Below, one piece after another: positions 32,611 through 42,239 of a stretch of 60,672 nucleotides of DNA. The notes below the pieces were generated by a model. That model was not told where the DNA came from, did no database searches, and was given only the letters and a program-made list of their open reading frames with translations. Source of the stretch: UBA2336 sp037443645 (GTDB lineage: Bacteria; Bacteroidota; Bacteroidia; Cytophagales; Cyclobacteriaceae); assembly GCA_037443645.1 (NCBI GenBank), contig JBBINY010000008.1:1-60672 (forward strand), read 5' to 3'. Every line of letters begins with the position of its first letter. Within the stretch, counting starts at the first letter, position 1. The position numbers were made by a program, and so were the translations under genes.

Positions 32611-35600
32611 TTGGCAAAGAAAAATAGCAATGGTAGAATCGACTTTTCTAAGATTGAAAAGGTAATCGACTACCCTGATTTTCTGGATGTACAACTCCAG
32701 TCGTTTAAAGACTTTTTACAGATTGAAACACCTGCCGAAAAACGGCAGAATGAGGGACTCTATAAGGTTTTTGCCGAAAACTTTCCGATTTCGGACTCAC
32801 GCGAAAACTTCGTTCTTGAGTTTGTGGACTACACCATCGATCCGCCAAAATACAATGTTGATGAGTGTATCGACCGGGGACTAACCTTCTCCGTGCCCCT
32901 AAAAGCAAAACTGCGCCTCACCTGTAACGATGAGGACAACGAAGATTTCGAAACCATTGAGCAGGAAGTGTTTTTGGGAAATATTCCCTACATGACCGAG
33001 AAGGGTTCCTTTGTTATAAATGGTGCTGAACGGGTAATCGTTTCTCAGCTTCATCGCTCACCCGGTGTGTTCTTTGCCATGAGCAAGCACACCAACGGAA
33101 CCAAACTTTACTCCGCCAGGATCATCCCATTTAAAGGATCGTGGATTGAGTTTGCAACCGATGTGAATGCTGTAATGTATGCCTACATCGATAGGAAGAA
33201 GAAATTCCCTGTAACCACCTTGCTTCGCGCAATTGGCTATGGAACCGATAAAGATATCCTTGATTTGTTTGGCCTTTCTGAAGAAGTAGAAGCCAACAAG
33301 AATACCCTTAAGAAAGTAGCAGGCCGGAAGCTTGCAGCCCGCGTGCTCCGCACCTGGACGGAAGACTTCGTTGATGAAGATACCGGAGAGGTGGTTTCTA
33401 TCGACAGAAATGAAGTGCTGCTGGAACGCGATCACGTGCTTACCCCGGAAGATATTGAAACGATTCTTGAGTCTGGGGTAAAATCGATTATCCTTCATCG
33501 TGATGATGTAAACGTAGCCGACTACACCATTATCTTTAACACACTCGCCAAGGATAATTCAAACTCTGAAAAAGAAGCGGTTGAACAAATCTATCGCCAA
33601 CTCAGAAATACAGAAGCCCCTGATGAGCAAACTGCACGGGATATCATCAACAGCTTGTTCTTCAGTGAAAAGCGTTATGACCTCGGTGAGGTAGGACGTT
33701 ACCGGATCAACAAGAAACTGGGTCTGGACCTGGGCTATGATCAGCGGGTGTTGACGAAAGACGATATTATCCTGATCGTAAAATACCTGATCGGGCTTAT
33801 TAACTCGAAAGCCGTTGTTGATGACATTGATCACCTGAGCAATCGCAGGGTTAGAACCGTAGGTGAGCAGTTGTATTCACAGTTTGGCGTTGGCCTTGCG
33901 CGGATGGCACGCACCATTAAGGAACGGATGAACGTTCGCGACAACGAGGATTTCAAGCCGGTTGACCTGATCAATGCGCGTACGCTTTCGTCTGTAATTA
34001 ACTCGTTCTTCGGAACGAATCAGCTTTCTCAGTTCATGGATCAGACCAATCCACTGGCTGAGATTACACACAAGCGCAGAATGTCTGCACTTGGTCCGGG
34101 TGGTCTTTCCCGCGAGCGGGCCGGATTTGAGGTGCGCGATGTTCACTACACACATTACGGCCGATTGTGCACAATTGAAACACCCGAAGGACCAAACATC
34201 GGTCTTATCTCTTCGCTGTGCGTTCATGCAAAGGTGAACAAGATGGGCTTCATTGAAACACCTTACCGAAAAGTTGAAAATGGCAAGGTGAAAACAAAGG
34301 AGCTGATCTTTTTAACGGCCGAAGAAGAAGATACACACAACATCGCTCAGGCTAACGCTAAGATTAAGCCTAATGGCGAGTTTTTGGACGAGAAAGTGAA
34401 AGCCCGTTTTGAGGGCGACTTCCCGGTGGTAGAACCTAAGGAAGTGAAGTTTATGGACATCGCCCCGAATCAGATCGTATCGGTGGCGGCATCCATGATT
34501 CCTTTCCTTGAACACGATGACGCCAACCGTGCACTCATGGGATCAAACATGCAACGGCAGGCAGTTCCGCTGGTGCGTCCTGAAACCCCGATTGTGGGCA
34601 CAGGCCTGGAGGGCCGCATTGCATTGGATTCACGCGCGCTGATCACGGCTGAAGGGGATGGCATTGTTGAATATGTTGATGCAGAGAAAATTGTAATCCG
34701 GTACGACCTGAATGACGAGCAACGACTCGTTAATTTCGATACCGAAGTCAGAACCTATAGCCTGGTAAAATTCCGCAGAACAAACCAGGATACGTGCATC
34801 AACCATACCCCATTGGTACGAAAAGGCGAGCGGGTAACAAAAGGACAACCCGTTGTTGAAGGGTATGCCACCAATGCCGGTGAATTGGCACTTGGAAGAA
34901 ATCTGCTGGTTGCCTACATGCCCTGGCAGGGTTACAACTTTGAAGATGCCATCGTAATCTCCGAAAAAGTGGTTCGCGATGATATTTATACCTCCCTTCA
35001 TATTGAGGAATTTGAGCTCGAAGTGCGCGATACAAAGCGCGGAGAAGAGGAGCTTACTTCTGAAATCCCCAACGTAAGTGAAGAGGCCGTTAAGCACCTT
35101 GATGAGAACGGCATTATCCGGGTTGGTGCAGAAGTTAAGGAAGGAGATATTCTGATTGGTAAGATCACCCCGAAAGGTGAAACCGACCCCACTCCGGAAG
35201 AAAAACTGTTGCGGGCCATCTTTGGTGACAAAGCCGGTGATGTGAAGGACGCTTCCCTGAAAGCACCGCCATCACTCAAAGGCGTTGTAATTGATACCAA
35301 ACTGTTCTCCCGGCCTAAGCGCGACAAAGATGTGCGCAGCAAATCGAAAAAAGAGCTGGATGCATTGAAATCAAGGTACAGCAAGCAACTCGCTGAGTTG
35401 CGTGCAGAAGTGATCAAAAAGTTAAACACCCTGTTAACTGGTAAAAGCAGCAACGGTGTACGCCACAAGTTTGGCGATGAGCTGATCTCCAAGGGCGTTA
35501 AGTTTTCAGCTAAAGTGATTGAGAGCAACCTCTTTCCTGATAAGAATATTTATCGTGATGAAAGCAACTATGCCGTTGCGGAAGAAGTTAACCTGATCAG

Positions 35601-36480
35601 CGATGTTTCACTCGACAACTGGACAAGCGATGACCACACCAATGAACTGGTAGCGCAACTGATTAAGAATTACCTGGTGAAGAGAAACACCTATGCCGGT
35701 GAATTTAAGCGTGAGCGATTTACCCTCGAAGTAGGCGATGAATTGCCCACAGGAATAGTTCAGCTTGCGAAGGTTTATGTGGCTAAGAAACGTAAACTCA
35801 AAGTGGGCGATAAAATGGCGGGACGTCACGGCAACAAGGGTGTTGTTGCCAGGATTGTTCGCGAAGAAGATATGCCGTTCCTCGAAGACGGAACCCCGGT
35901 TGATATATGCCTTAATCCACTGGGCGTGCCCTCACGAATGAACCTTGGCCAACTTTATGAAGCAGTATTGGCATGGGCAGGCCTCAAACTCGGCCGGAAG
36001 TACGCAACACCAATTTTTGACGGAGCAACGCTTGTGGAAGTTCAGAATGAACTGAAGGAAGCCGGTTTGCCTGAATTTGGCAGAACCTACTTGTACGATG
36101 GACTTACCGGTGACAAATTCGATCAGCCGGTAACCGTAGGGGTAGCGTATATGCTTAAACTCGGCCACCTGGTAGATGATAAGATGCATGCCCGCTCCAT
36201 CGGACCGTACTCGCTTATCACGCAACAGCCATTGGGTGGTAAAGCCCAGTTTGGAGGTCAGCGCTTTGGCGAAATGGAAGTTTGGGCAATTGAAGCATTC
36301 GGTGCTTCGCACATCCTGCAGGAAATCCTGACCATTAAATCTGATGACGTGGTTGGTCGGGCGAAGGCATACGAATCGATTGTAAAAGGTGAACCGATGC
36401 GGAAACCGAATATTCCGGAGTCATTTAATGTGCTTGTACACGAGTTGCGTGGATTGGCGCTGGAGATAACCATGGATTAG
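32611..36480 (+). CDS. rpoB: RNA polymerase subunit beta
   Basis: 1289 residues, TTG start. The rifampicin region (about 471-495) reads QLSQFMDQTNPLAE, then ITHKRRMSALGPGG. Residues D477, H487 and S492 correspond to E. coli D516, H526 and S531 and are wild type, predicting rifampicin sensitivity at these sites. The ends are intact (VLVHELRGLALEI at the C-terminus). Forms the catalytic core with beta prime. It follows the attenuator-like hairpin. Confidence 0.98.
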   Translation: MAKKNSNGRIDFSKIEKVIDYPDFLDVQLQSFKDFLQIETPAEKRQNEGLYKVFAENFPISDSRENFVLEFVDYTIDPPKYNVDECIDRGLTFSVPLKAKLRLTCNDEDNEDFETIEQEVFLGNIPYMTEKGSFVINGAERVIVSQLHRSPGVFFAMSKHTNGTKLYSARIIPFKGSWIEFATDVNAVMYAYIDRKKKFPVTTLLRAIGYGTDKDILDLFGLSEEVEANKNTLKKVAGRKLAARVLRTWTEDFVDEDTGEVVSIDRNEVLLERDHVLTPEDIETILESGVKSIILHRDDVNVADYTIIFNTLAKDNSNSEKEAVEQIYRQLRNTEAPDEQTARDIINSLFFSEKRYDLGEVGRYRINKKLGLDLGYDQRVLTKDDIILIVKYLIGLINSKAVVDDIDHLSNRRVRTVGEQLYSQFGVGLARMARTIKERMNVRDNEDFKPVDLINARTLSSVINSFFGTNQLSQFMDQTNPLAEITHKRRMSALGPGGLSRERAGFEVRDVHYTHYGRLCTIETPEGPNIGLISSLCVHAKVNKMGFIETPYRKVENGKVKTKELIFLTAEEEDTHNIAQANAKIKPNGEFLDEKVKARFEGDFPVVEPKEVKFMDIAPNQIVSVAASMIPFLEHDDANRALMGSNMQRQAVPLVRPETPIVGTGLEGRIALDSRALITAEGDGIVEYVDAEKIVIRYDLNDEQRLVNFDTEVRTYSLVKFRRTNQDTCINHTPLVRKGERVTKGQPVVEGYATNAGELALGRNLLVAYMPWQGYNFEDAIVISEKVVRDDIYTSLHIEEFELEVRDTKRGEEELTSEIPNVSEEAVKHLDENGIIRVGAEVKEGDILIGKITPKGETDPTPEEKLLRAIFGDKAGDVKDASLKAPPSLKGVVIDTKLFSRPKRDKDVRSKSKKELDALKSRYSKQLAELRAEVIKKLNTLLTGKSSNGVRHKFGDELISKGVKFSAKVIESNLFPDKNIYRDESNYAVAEEVNLISDVSLDNWTSDDHTNELVAQLIKNYLVKRNTYAGEFKRERFTLEVGDELPTGIVQLAKVYVAKKRKLKVGDKMAGRHGNKGVVARIVREEDMPFLEDGTPVDICLNPLGVPSRMNLGQLYEAVLAWAGLKLGRKYATPIFDGATLVEVQNELKEAGLPEFGRTYLYDGLTGDKFDQPVTVGVAYMLKLGHLVDDKMHARSIGPYSLITQQPLGGKAQFGGQRFGEMEVWAIEAFGASHILQEILTIKSDDVVGRAKAYESIVKGEPMRKPNIPESFNVLVHELRGLALEITMD

Positions 36481-36563
36481 AGCTGTCAACGGTTCAGCGA
36501 GGTATTTGCTTTTATTGGCCATAGACCTAAACAACAAATTAGTTAACTGAAAAAACACACAGC

Positions 36564-39500
36564 ATGTCTTTCAGAAAAAATAAAAAGATCAACAACGACT
36601 TCTCTAAGATCACCATCAGTTTGGCTTCTCCGGAATCGATCCTGGAAAGCTCACACGGTGAAGTAACACAGCCTGAAACCATCAATTACAGAACCTACAA
36701 GCCTGAAATGGGCGGGTTGTTTTGTGAGCGTATTTTCGGACCGGTAAAAGACTGGGAATGTCATTGCGGTAAGTACAAACGCATCCGTTACAAAGGCATT
36801 ATCTGCGACCGTTGCGGAGTAGAGGTGACTGAGAAAAAAGTAAGACGTGAGCGCATGGGCCACATTGAACTGGTGGTACCCGTTGCTCACATCTGGTACT
36901 TCCGTTCACTACCTAATAAGATTGGTTACCTGCTTGGCCTGGCTACCAAAAAACTGGACCAGATCATCTATTATGAACGCTACGTGGTGATTCAACCCGG
37001 TATAAAAGAGGAAGATGGCGTAAACAAAATGGATTTCCTCACGGAAGAGGAATACCTGGATATTGTTGACAAACTCCCCAGGGAAAACCAAATGCTGGAT
37101 GACTCCGATCCAAAGAAATTCATTGCCAAGATGGGGGCTGATGCACTTGAAATGCTGCTCTCACGTCTCGATCTGGACACCCTTTCATATGACCTTCGCC
37201 ACCAGGCCGCAACCGATACTTCTCAGCAACGCAAAGCCGAAGCGCTTAAGCGGCTGAAAGTGGTTGAAGCTTTCCGCGATGCCAACACACGGGTTGAAAA
37301 CCGTCCGGAGTGGATGGTGATTAAAATGGTTCCGGTAATACCCCCGGAACTGCGCCCGCTTGTGCCGTTGGATGGTGGCCGCTTTGCAACTTCCGATTTG
37401 AATGACCTGTACAGACGCGTTATTATCCGGAACAATCGTCTTAAACGGTTAATTGATATCAAAGCTCCCGAAGTAATTCTTCGTAACGAAAAGCGGATGT
37501 TGCAGGAAGCGGTTGACTCGCTGTTCGATAACTCACGGAAGGTAAATGCCGTCCGTTCAGATGGAAACCGCGCACTCAAATCATTAAGTGATATGCTCAA
37601 GGGCAAGCAAGGCCGTTTCCGCCAGAACCTGCTCGGTAAGCGTGTCGATTATTCTGGCCGGTCGGTAATTGTGGTTGGCCCTGAATTGAAGTTACACGAG
37701 TGTGGGTTGCCCAAAGACATGGCAGCCGAATTGTTTAAACCGTTTATTATCCGCAAGCTCATTGAAAGAGGAATTGTAAAAACGGTTAAGTCGGCTAAAA
37801 AAATTGTTGATCGCAAAGATCCGGTGGTTTGGGACATCCTGGAAAATGTATTGAAGGGACATCCCGTTCTGTTGAACCGCGCCCCTACGCTTCACCGGCT
37901 TGGTATCCAGGCGTTTCAACCAAAACTGATTGAAGGTAAAGCGATTCAATTGCACCCGTTGGTGTGTACAGCTTTCAATGCCGACTTCGATGGTGACCAG
38001 ATGGCCGTTCACGTTCCGCTGGGCCATGAAGCCATTCTGGAGGCATCCATCCTCATGCTCTCTTCGCATAACATCCTTAACCCGGCCAATGGGGCACCGA
38101 TTACGGTTCCTTCGCAGGACATGGTGTTGGGGTTGTATTACCTCACCAAAGGAAGAAAGGGTACTCCTGATCGGCCGGTTTTAGGCGAAGGCAGAAAGTT
38201 CTATTCTGCTGAGGAAGTGGTTATCGCCCACAACGAAGGCAGGCTTGCAAAACATGCGTTTATTAAAGTGCGTGTTAAGTTAAGAGATAAAGACACCGGT
38301 GCCCTTTCCTTTAAGACCATCGAAACGGTAGCCGGCCGCGTGCTTTTCAACCAATATGTTCCGGAGGAGGTTGGTTTTGTGGATGAGCTGTTGACCAAGA
38401 AAAAACTCCAGACCATCATTGCCGATGTATATAAGGTTTCCGGCATGTCAAAGACTGCCAGGTTTCTGGACGACATCAAGGACATGGGCTTTCAAATGGC
38501 TTACAAAGGGGGCCTTTCCATGGGTCTCAACGATGTGAAAGTTCCGACAGAAAAGGAAAAATTTGTGACCGATGCGCAGCGCGAAGTTGACGCAGTCTGG
38601 AACAATTATATGATGGGATTAATTACCGATAACGAGCGGTACAATCAAGTTATTGATATCTGGACCCGAACAAATACCATGCTTACCAATACGCTGATGA
38701 GGCAGTTGGAAGACGACCAGCAAGGGTTTAATCCGATTTATATGATGATGCACTCTGGTGCCCGTGGTTCACGCGAACAGGTACGTCAATTAGGTGGTAT
38801 GAGGGGGCTAATGGCCAAGCCTCAGAAAAACCTTGCCGGATCGGTCGGATCCATCATTGAGAACCCTATTCTTTCCAATTTTAAAGAAGGACTGGATGTG
38901 TTGGAGTACTTTATCTCCACACACGGTGCAAGGAAGGGTCTTGCGGATACAGCGTTGAAAACAGCCGATGCGGGATACCTTACACGCAGGTTGGTTGATG
39001 TTGCCCATGACCTTGTTGTCACAGAAGGAGATTGTGGAACACTGCGTGGACTAAAAGTAACAGCACTCAAGGACAACGAGGACATCGTGGAGCCCTTGTC
39101 GGAGCGGATCGTTGGCAGGGTAACTGTTCATGATATTTATGATCCCCTCACAGACGAGTTGATTTGCGCTGCCAATGCTGAGATTACCGATGAGATTGCC
39201 AAGCGCATTGAAGGAACCAACATCGAAGAAGTTGAAATCCGGTCATTGCTCACCTGCGAATCGCGTCTGGGTGGATGCGCCAAATGCTATGGCAGAAACC
39301 TGGCAACGGGTAAATTGGTGGAAGTGGGTGAGGCAGTAGGTGTTATCGCAGCGCAGTCAATTGGTGAACCAGGAACACAGCTTACACTGAGAACATTCCA
39401 CGTTGGTGGCACGGCATCAAACATCGCTGTAGATGCCAACCTGAAAGCAAAGTTCCCCGGTGTGGTGGAATTTGAGGGAATCAGGACCATTGAAACAACG

Positions 39501-40877
39501 AATCGCGAAGGCAGTAAAGTGCAGGTGGTTATGGCCCGCTCAGGTGAAATCCGCATTATGGATAAAGAACGTAAGCGCGTATTGATAGCGAATCATGTTC
39601 CGTATGGTGCATTCCTAAATGTAAAGGAAGGCCAGTCCGTTGACAAAGGTGCGGAATTGTGTTATTGGGATCCGTACAATGCCGTAATTCTATCTGAGTT
39701 TGATGGTGAAATTGAATACGAGGCAATTATTGAAGGGGTAACGTATAAGGAAGAGTCGGATGAACAAACCGGCCACCGCGAGAAGGTGATTACTGAAACA
39801 CGCGATAAAACCAAAAACCCCTCGGTGATCGTAAAAGGAAAGACCGATACCAAGTCATACAACATTCCGGTAGGAGCTCACCTGGCCGTAGAAAAAGGCG
39901 AAACGATTAAGGCAGGGCAGGTGCTGGCGAAAATCCCACGAACCATTGGAAAGTCGAGGGATATCACAGGAGGTTTGCCCCGTGTAACAGAATTGTTTGA
40001 GGCAAGGAATCCATCAAACCCAGCTGTGGTGAGTGAAATTGATGGTGTAGTAACCTATGGAGGCATCAAGCGTGGTAACCGCGAAATCTTCATTGAGTCG
40101 CGTGACGGTGTTCAAAAGCGCTACCTTGTGCCATTATCGAAGCACATTCTGGTTCAGGACAATGATTTTGTAAAAGCCGGCCAGTCACTTTCAGACGGTT
40201 CGATTTCTCCTACGGACATTCTGGCCATTAAAGGCCCTACGGCTGTTCAGGAGTATCTCGTAAATGAAATACAGGAAGTGTACCGGTTGCAGGGAGTTAA
40301 AATCAACGATAAGCACATCGAAGCCATCGTAAGCCAAATGATGCAGAAGGTTGAAATCCTTGATCCGGGCGATACAAATTTCCTGCCCGGTGAGTATGTG
40401 GATAAATTTGTTTTCCGTGAGGAGAACGACAAGATTCTCGATAAAAAAGTAGTGGTGGATGCTGGAGATTCTCAGCGCTTTAAGCCCGGACAAATCATTA
40501 CTGCCCGCGATTTGCGCGATGAAAACTCACAACTCAGGCGTAAAGATCAGAAGGTAGTGGAAGTGCGTGATGCCTTATCAGCAGTTTCCAGGCCCACCCT
40601 TCAAGGTATTACTCAGGCTTCGCTGAAAACGGAGAGCTGGTTATCGGCTGCATCTTTCCAGGAAACTACGAAAGTACTGAGCGAAGCGGCCATTCGGGGT
40701 AAGGCAGATCAATTGATGGGAATGAAGGAGAATGTTATTGTTGGTCACCTGATTCCTGCCGGAACTGGTCAGCGGAGGTTTGGCGATATGATTGTTACCC
40801 ATAAGGACGAGTATGAAGCATTTACAAAGTCGCTGGAAACAAAAGAGCGAGATCGCGAGAAGGAACTTCAGGATTAA
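36564..40877 (+). CDS. rpoC: RNA polymerase subunit beta prime
   Basis: 1437 residues. Zinc site 1 has C66, C68, C81 and C84. The catalytic motif NADFDGDQ spans 472-479 with the three magnesium-binding aspartates D474, D476 and D478. A second zinc site is CESRLGGCAKCYG near residue 899. The long insertions in the trigger/jaw part match the larger beta prime of Bacteroidota. The start ATG lies 83 bp after rpoB. Confidence 0.98.
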   Translation: MSFRKNKKINNDFSKITISLASPESILESSHGEVTQPETINYRTYKPEMGGLFCERIFGPVKDWECHCGKYKRIRYKGIICDRCGVEVTEKKVRRERMGHIELVVPVAHIWYFRSLPNKIGYLLGLATKKLDQIIYYERYVVIQPGIKEEDGVNKMDFLTEEEYLDIVDKLPRENQMLDDSDPKKFIAKMGADALEMLLSRLDLDTLSYDLRHQAATDTSQQRKAEALKRLKVVEAFRDANTRVENRPEWMVIKMVPVIPPELRPLVPLDGGRFATSDLNDLYRRVIIRNNRLKRLIDIKAPEVILRNEKRMLQEAVDSLFDNSRKVNAVRSDGNRALKSLSDMLKGKQGRFRQNLLGKRVDYSGRSVIVVGPELKLHECGLPKDMAAELFKPFIIRKLIERGIVKTVKSAKKIVDRKDPVVWDILENVLKGHPVLLNRAPTLHRLGIQAFQPKLIEGKAIQLHPLVCTAFNADFDGDQMAVHVPLGHEAILEASILMLSSHNILNPANGAPITVPSQDMVLGLYYLTKGRKGTPDRPVLGEGRKFYSAEEVVIAHNEGRLAKHAFIKVRVKLRDKDTGALSFKTIETVAGRVLFNQYVPEEVGFVDELLTKKKLQTIIADVYKVSGMSKTARFLDDIKDMGFQMAYKGGLSMGLNDVKVPTEKEKFVTDAQREVDAVWNNYMMGLITDNERYNQVIDIWTRTNTMLTNTLMRQLEDDQQGFNPIYMMMHSGARGSREQVRQLGGMRGLMAKPQKNLAGSVGSIIENPILSNFKEGLDVLEYFISTHGARKGLADTALKTADAGYLTRRLVDVAHDLVVTEGDCGTLRGLKVTALKDNEDIVEPLSERIVGRVTVHDIYDPLTDELICAANAEITDEIAKRIEGTNIEEVEIRSLLTCESRLGGCAKCYGRNLATGKLVEVGEAVGVIAAQSIGEPGTQLTLRTFHVGGTASNIAVDANLKAKFPGVVEFEGIRTIETTNREGSKVQVVMARSGEIRIMDKERKRVLIANHVPYGAFLNVKEGQSVDKGAELCYWDPYNAVILSEFDGEIEYEAIIEGVTYKEESDEQTGHREKVITETRDKTKNPSVIVKGKTDTKSYNIPVGAHLAVEKGETIKAGQVLAKIPRTIGKSRDITGGLPRVTELFEARNPSNPAVVSEIDGVVTYGGIKRGNREIFIESRDGVQKRYLVPLSKHILVQDNDFVKAGQSLSDGSISPTDILAIKGPTAVQEYLVNEIQEVYRLQGVKINDKHIEAIVSQMMQKVEILDPGDTNFLPGEYVDKFVFREENDKILDKKVVVDAGDSQRFKPGQIITARDLRDENSQLRRKDQKVVEVRDALSAVSRPTLQGITQASLKTESWLSAASFQETTKVLSEAAIRGKADQLMGMKENVIVGHLIPAGTGQRRFGDMIVTHKDEYEAFTKSLETKERDREKELQD

Positions 40878-40885
40878 CAAGAGCT

Positions 40886-41212
40886 ATGGCGGAGGATAAA
40901 AAGGAAAAACAACCGCAGAACCAAATCAACATTGAGTTGTCTGAAGAGGTGGCTGAGGGCATCTATTCAAACCTGGCTATGATTGCGCACTCGAACAGCG
41001 AATTTGTTATTGACTTTATTCGCTTGATGCCCGGTGTACCGAAAGCCCGCGTAAAATCCAGGGTGATTATTACACCGGAACATGCCAAAAGATTGTTGGC
41101 TGCGCTCAGCGACAACATTGATAAGTACGAGCATACGTTTGGCCCGATCAAACAAACCACCGAAGTGCCCAAATTTCCCATGAATTTTGGGGGTGCTGTA
41201 GGGGAGGCGTGA
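40886..41212 (+). CDS. DUF3467 protein
   Basis: 108 residues, acidic/lysine N-terminus, then INIELSEEVAEGIYSNLAMI, SEFVIDFIRLMPG and RVIITPEHAKRLLAALSDNI, the DUF3467 pattern. The function is not established. It begins 8 bp after rpoC and lies before the rpsL promoter, so it is co-transcribed with rpoBC. This location is common in Bacteroidota and hints at a link to RNA polymerase or ribosomes. Confidence 0.85.
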   Translation: MAEDKKEKQPQNQINIELSEEVAEGIYSNLAMIAHSNSEFVIDFIRLMPGVPKARVKSRVIITPEHAKRLLAALSDNIDKYEHTFGPIKQTTEVPKFPMNFGGAVGEA

Positions 41213-41250
41213 TCAGAAAAAACGGCCTAAAAGAGGTCAAAAACTCATAA

Positions 41251-41291
41251 AAAGGATATGAAAATCTTTTAGAAAGGTTTTTGTATCCTTT
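41251..41291 (+). terminator. A/T-rich inverted repeat ending the rpoBC-DUF3467 unit
   Basis: AAAGGATA (41251-41258) pairs with TATCCTTT (41284-41291), followed by the T-rich CTTTCTTTA. The loop (about 25 nt) is A/T-rich. The right arm lies inside the spacer of the rpsL promoter. It could terminate the upstream unit, or act as an operator-like site; this is an inference from position. Confidence 0.45.
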
Positions 41292-41311
41292 CTTTCTTTA
41301 TAATACCTTTG
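41280..41311 (+). promoter_or_regulatory. promoter of rpsL-rpsG-fusA-rpsJ
   Basis: TTTG (41280-41283), 20 nt, TACCTTTG (41304-41311), matching the Bacteroidota consensus, 38 bp upstream of the rpsL start. The -7 box is identical to that of the tRNA-Trp promoter, and GCAGTCC follows both. Confidence 0.7.
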
Positions 41312-41349
41312 CAGTCCAAATTTTTAAGGTAAAAAGGAACAATAACGAA

Positions 41350-41748
41350 ATGCCTACCATTCAACAACTTGTACGAAAGGGAAGAAACAAGCTGACGTCA
41401 AAGTCGAAGTCTCCTGCCCTTGACTCATGCCCTCAGCGAAGAGGCGTATGCACCCGGGTGTATACCACAACTCCGAAGAAGCCGAATTCTGCCATGCGAA
41501 AGGTTGCGCGTGTTCGGCTCACCAATCAAAAGGAAGTTAACGCCTATATACCGGGTGAAGGCCATAACCTGCAGGAGCACTCGATTGTGTTGATCAGAGG
41601 GGGCAGGGTAAAAGATTTGCCGGGTGTTCGTTACCACATCATTCGTGGTGCACTGGATACAGCCGGGGTGAATGGCCGTCTTCAAAGCCGTTCGAAATAT
41701 GGTGCCAAGCGACCTAAAGCCGGAGCTGCCGCTGCAGCCAAAAAATAA
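41350..41748 (+). CDS. rpsL: 30S ribosomal protein S12
   Basis: About 132 residues from ATG 41350 (MPTIQQLVRKGRNK). An upstream frame to 41281 runs through the promoter and is rejected. The streptomycin-site lysines K43 (TPKKPNSAMRK) and K88 (GGRVKDLPGVR) are wild type. The C-terminus is extended with an alanine/lysine tail. S12 sits at the decoding centre. Confidence 0.97.
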   Translation: MPTIQQLVRKGRNKLTSKSKSPALDSCPQRRGVCTRVYTTTPKKPNSAMRKVARVRLTNQKEVNAYIPGEGHNLQEHSIVLIRGGRVKDLPGVRYHIIRGALDTAGVNGRLQSRSKYGAKRPKAGAAAAAKK

Positions 41749-41754
41749 TTACAC

Positions 41755-42222
41755 ATGAGAAAGACTAAACCGAAAAAAAGATACCTGCTGCCTGATCCAA
41801 AGTTTCAGGATACCCTGGTAACCAAGTTTGTGAATTACCTGATGGAGCGGGGGAAGAAAAGTATTTCCTACTCTATTTTTTATGATGCCATTGAAATCGT
41901 AGAAAAAAAGACCAATGAGAATGGCCTTGAAGCATGGAAGCGGGCCATGAATAACGTAATGCCTTCTGTTGAAGTGAAGAGCCGGAGGGTAGGTGGGGCC
42001 ACATTCCAGGTTCCTGTTGAAATCAGGCCTGAGCGAAGAATTAATCTGAGCATTAAGTGGTTAATTGATTTTGCCCGGTTGCGTGGTGAGAAAACCATGA
42101 TGGATAAGCTGGCCGGTGAAATTATAGCCGCATCAAAAGGCGAAGGAGCCGCAATCAAAAAGAAAGACGACACCCACCGGATGGCTGAGGCAAACAAAGC
42201 CTTCTCTCATTTCAGGTTTTAA
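41755..42222 (+). CDS. rpsG: 30S ribosomal protein S7
   Basis: 155 residues starting MRKTKPKKRYLLPDP. The conserved LVTKFVNYLMERGKKS, VEVKSRRVGGATFQVPVE and late TMMDKLAGEIIAASKGEG segments place it firmly. Binds the 3' major domain of 16S rRNA. It starts 6 bp after rpsL. Confidence 0.97.
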   Translation: MRKTKPKKRYLLPDPKFQDTLVTKFVNYLMERGKKSISYSIFYDAIEIVEKKTNENGLEAWKRAMNNVMPSVEVKSRRVGGATFQVPVEIRPERRINLSIKWLIDFARLRGEKTMMDKLAGEIIAASKGEGAAIKKKDDTHRMAEANKAFSHFRF

Positions 42223-42239
42223 CCGTAGGATTTCGGAAA

